A DNA stretch of 8,058 nt from Desulfovibrio desulfuricans. GTDB lineage: Bacteria; Desulfobacterota; Desulfovibrionia; Desulfovibrionales; Desulfovibrionaceae. The stretch covers positions 1 to 8,058 of the forward strand of contig QKDT01000402.1 in assembly GCA_003251995.1 (NCBI GenBank). The letters run 5' to 3'. Every line of letters starts with the position of its first letter. Position 1 is the first letter of the stretch. The position numbers were made by a program, and so were the translations under genes. The notes under the pieces were generated by a model, which did not search any database, was not told the origin of the DNA, and saw only the letters and a list, made by a program, of their open reading frames with translations. Below, in pieces: positions 6,564 to 8,058 of the stretch.

Positions 6564-8058
6564 GCTTCTGGCCCGGTTCCGTACGGTGCTGCCGCTCATG
6601 CGGAACCGGGCTGTCCATACGCTTGCCGCCTTCTACGCCCTACTGCGGCGCAGACGGTGGCTTACGGCGACCATCTGTGTGCTGACTCTGCCGCTGGCGG
6701 CCCTGCTTTTCTGGCTGATATTTGCCCCGTGTCCGCATCCGCTGGCTGGGGTGGAATTCTCGCGCATGGTACTGGACAAGCGCGGCAACATCATGCGGGT
6801 CAGCCTTTCCGCTGATCAGAAATACCGCATCCGCACCCGCCTTGCAGATATTCCCCCTGCTGCTGTGGACACCGTCCTGCGCTACGAAGACAGATTTTTC
6901 TGGCATCACCCCGGCATCAACCCCCTTTCTCTCTTCCGCGCTGCCGCGGGCATAGCTCTGGGCGGTCGCCGCATGGGCGGCTCCACCATCACCATGCAGG
7001 TGGCCCGCCTGGCAAATGGGCTGGAAACAGGCAAAATGGGGGCCAAACTGCGTCAAATGCTGCTGGCCCTGCAACTGGAGTGGCACTTCAGCAAGGAAGA
7101 AATCCTTGAGGCCTACTTTAACCTTGCCCCCTATGGCGGCAACGTGGAGGGGCTTGGCGCGGCAGCCGTATGCTATTTTCATAAAACCGCAGCCCAGCTT
7201 GCCCCGGCAGAAAGCGCAGCCCTCATGCTGGTGCCTCAAAACCCCACCCGCCGCAGGCCTTCGCGCGACAACAAAGCTTTTATCAAGGCGATACACAGGC
7301 TTAACGAAACGTGGTTCGGCAAAAAAGAAACTGCGCCGCTGCGGGTTTATGGCCCGCAAGACATGCCCTTTACAGCGCCGCATCTCAGCACAGAATTATT
7401 GCAACGCCCCGGTGCAGATGTTTTGCACGCAACGCTGGATGCAACCGCCCAGCGCCGTATGGAGCGTCAGTTGGCCCGCTTTGCCGCGCGCCACACGTCC
7501 TATGGACTGACCAACTGCGCAGCCATGTTGCTGTACTGGCCCACTATGGAGGTGCGCGCACTGGCAGGTTCTGCCGACTTTTTCAACCGAGGCATTGAGG
7601 GACAGATCGACGGAACACGGGCGCGGCGTTCGCCTGGCTCTACCCTCAAACCAATGATCTACGCGCTGGCGCTGCAACAGGGGCTTATCCACCCGCAAAG
7701 CCTGCTTGCCGACACGCCGCACAGTTTTGCAGGCTATGACCCGGAAAATTATGACGGTGCGTTCCGCGGCCCGCTTTCCGCAGCAGAGGCACTGCGCGCC
7801 AGCCGCAACGTGCCTGCCATCACCCTGGCATCAAAGCTCACCCGACCAGGCCTGTACGAATTTTTGCGCCGAGCAGGTGTGGATTTTTCTGACGATGCAG
7901 ACCACTACGGCCTTTCGCTTGTGCTTGGGGGTGCAGAAGTGAGCATGCGCGAACTTGTTGGACTGTACGCTATGCTTGCCAACAAAGGCGTGTGGCGACC
8001 CCTGCGCTATCTTACGGATGAGGCCCCGTCAGCGGCGGCCCTTCCCCTGCTGACGCCA
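6547..8058 (+). CDS. pbpC: Penicillin-binding protein 1C (5' part, runs off window)
   Basis: The first 504 residues of a bifunctional class A PBP, anchored in the inner membrane, that polymerises (GT51) and may cross-link peptidoglycan in the periplasm. ATG 6547 is the first possible ATG because an in-frame TAA stands at 6523-6525; an in-frame ATG at 6598 lacks a ribosome binding site. Seen: Arg-rich cytoplasmic N-terminus (1-38), membrane helix (about 39-60), and GT51 motifs YEDRFFWHHPGIN (113-125, Glu114 catalytic), GGSTITMQVAR (144-154) and LEWHFSKEEILEAYFNLAPYGGNVEG (177-202). The Met in STITMQ and LAPYGGNVEG are typical of the PBP1C subgroup. The transpeptidase domain shows SPGSTLK (Ser365 nucleophile, Lys368) and SRN (419-421). 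The KTG motif and the C-terminal BiPBP_C domain expected of PBP1C would lie beyond the edge. It overlaps the macroglobulin gene, with only a weak GGCGGCGGAA before its ATG, which suggests coupled translation. Confidence 0.95.
   Translation, partial: MSLSNKLLARFRTVLPLMRNRAVHTLAAFYALLRRRRWLTATICVLTLPLAALLFWLIFAPCPHPLAGVEFSRMVLDKRGNIMRVSLSADQKYRIRTRLADIPPAAVDTVLRYEDRFFWHHPGINPLSLFRAAAGIALGGRRMGGSTITMQVARLANGLETGKMGAKLRQMLLALQLEWHFSKEEILEAYFNLAPYGGNVEGLGAAAVCYFHKTAAQLAPAESAALMLVPQNPTRRRPSRDNKAFIKAIHRLNETWFGKKETAPLRVYGPQDMPFTAPHLSTELLQRPGADVLHATLDATAQRRMERQLARFAARHTSYGLTNCAAMLLYWPTMEVRALAGSADFFNRGIEGQIDGTRARRSPGSTLKPMIYALALQQGLIHPQSLLADTPHSFAGYDPENYDGAFRGPLSAAEALRASRNVPAITLASKLTRPGLYEFLRRAGVDFSDDADHYGLSLVLGGAEVSMRELVGLYAMLANKGVWRPLRYLTDEAPSAAALPLLTP
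6571..6611 (+). repeat. Perfect 11-bp inverted repeat within the start of pbpC
   Basis: GCCCGGTTCCG (6571-6581) and CGGAACCGGGC (6601-6611) are exact reverse complements around a 19-base loop. The loop can add a small CGG/CCG stem (6584-6586 with 6592-6594). The left arm begins 7 bases after the macroglobulin stop codon and 24 bases after the pbpC ATG, so the hairpin sits in pbpC codons 9-22. No T run follows (CTGTCCATACG), so it is not a standard intrinsic terminator. It could slow ribosomes or polymerase, protect the macroglobulin mRNA 3' end, or tune pbpC expression relative to the gene before it. The repeat is seen; any role is inference. Confidence 0.6.

Noticed and set aside
5184..6599. 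471-codon open frame on the minus strand opposite the macroglobulin gene
   Set aside because: It lies antisense to the thioester and C-terminal domains, which are clearly coding on the plus strand. Its translation is rich in His, Gln and Gly with no recognisable motif, as expected from the codon bias of the opposite strand.
6571..6611. Intrinsic terminator after the macroglobulin gene
   Set aside because: The hairpin is strong but no T run follows, the loop is long, and it lies within the coding sequence of pbpC. It is listed as an inverted repeat instead.
1..8058. CRISPR array, tRNA/rRNA gene, insertion sequence or novel defence cassette
   Set aside because: I saw no regularly spaced repeats, cloverleaf sequence, transposase-like frame or terminal repeats. 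All sizeable coding capacity is accounted for by three recognised families.

Overview
The window looks like an ordinary chromosomal segment of a Gram-negative bacterium of moderately high GC. All three genes point the same way. Protein style, codon use and gene neighbourhood suggest a deltaproteobacterium of the Desulfovibrio type. That assignment is an impression from protein resemblance, not a computed result. I see no insertion sequence, phage gene, tRNA, rRNA or CRISPR array.

Layout: (1) 2-532, the 3' part of a Ppx/GppA-family phosphatase gene whose start lies outside the window. It ends without the HD-type C-terminal domain of the long forms. (2) 533-836, a gap of about 300 bp. It holds a weak hairpin after the phosphatase gene, a spaced perfect palindrome (GTTATC-N9-GATAAC, 709-729) that could be an operator, and a good ribosome binding site. 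(3) 837-6563, one very long gene for a 1908-residue exported bacterial alpha-2-macroglobulin with an intact thioester motif (CTEQ). (4) 6547 to the window end, the first 504 codons of a class A penicillin-binding protein of the PBP1C type (pbpC). Its start overlaps the end of the macroglobulin gene by 17 bp, and the reading frame is still open at the edge.

The core is the widely conserved bacterial A2M-PBP1C pair. In the accepted model, the macroglobulin is a periplasmic protease trap: an invading protease cuts the bait region, the protein collapses and the protease is caged or bound through the thioester. PBP1C is thought to repair peptidoglycan at the breach. The overlap suggests translational coupling. 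The pair is known biology, so I do not claim a new system. The points worth a second look are the apparent lack of a lipoprotein anchor on the macroglobulin, about 250 extra residues before its thioester, the perfect 11-bp inverted repeat just after its stop codon inside the start of pbpC, and the possible operator upstream.
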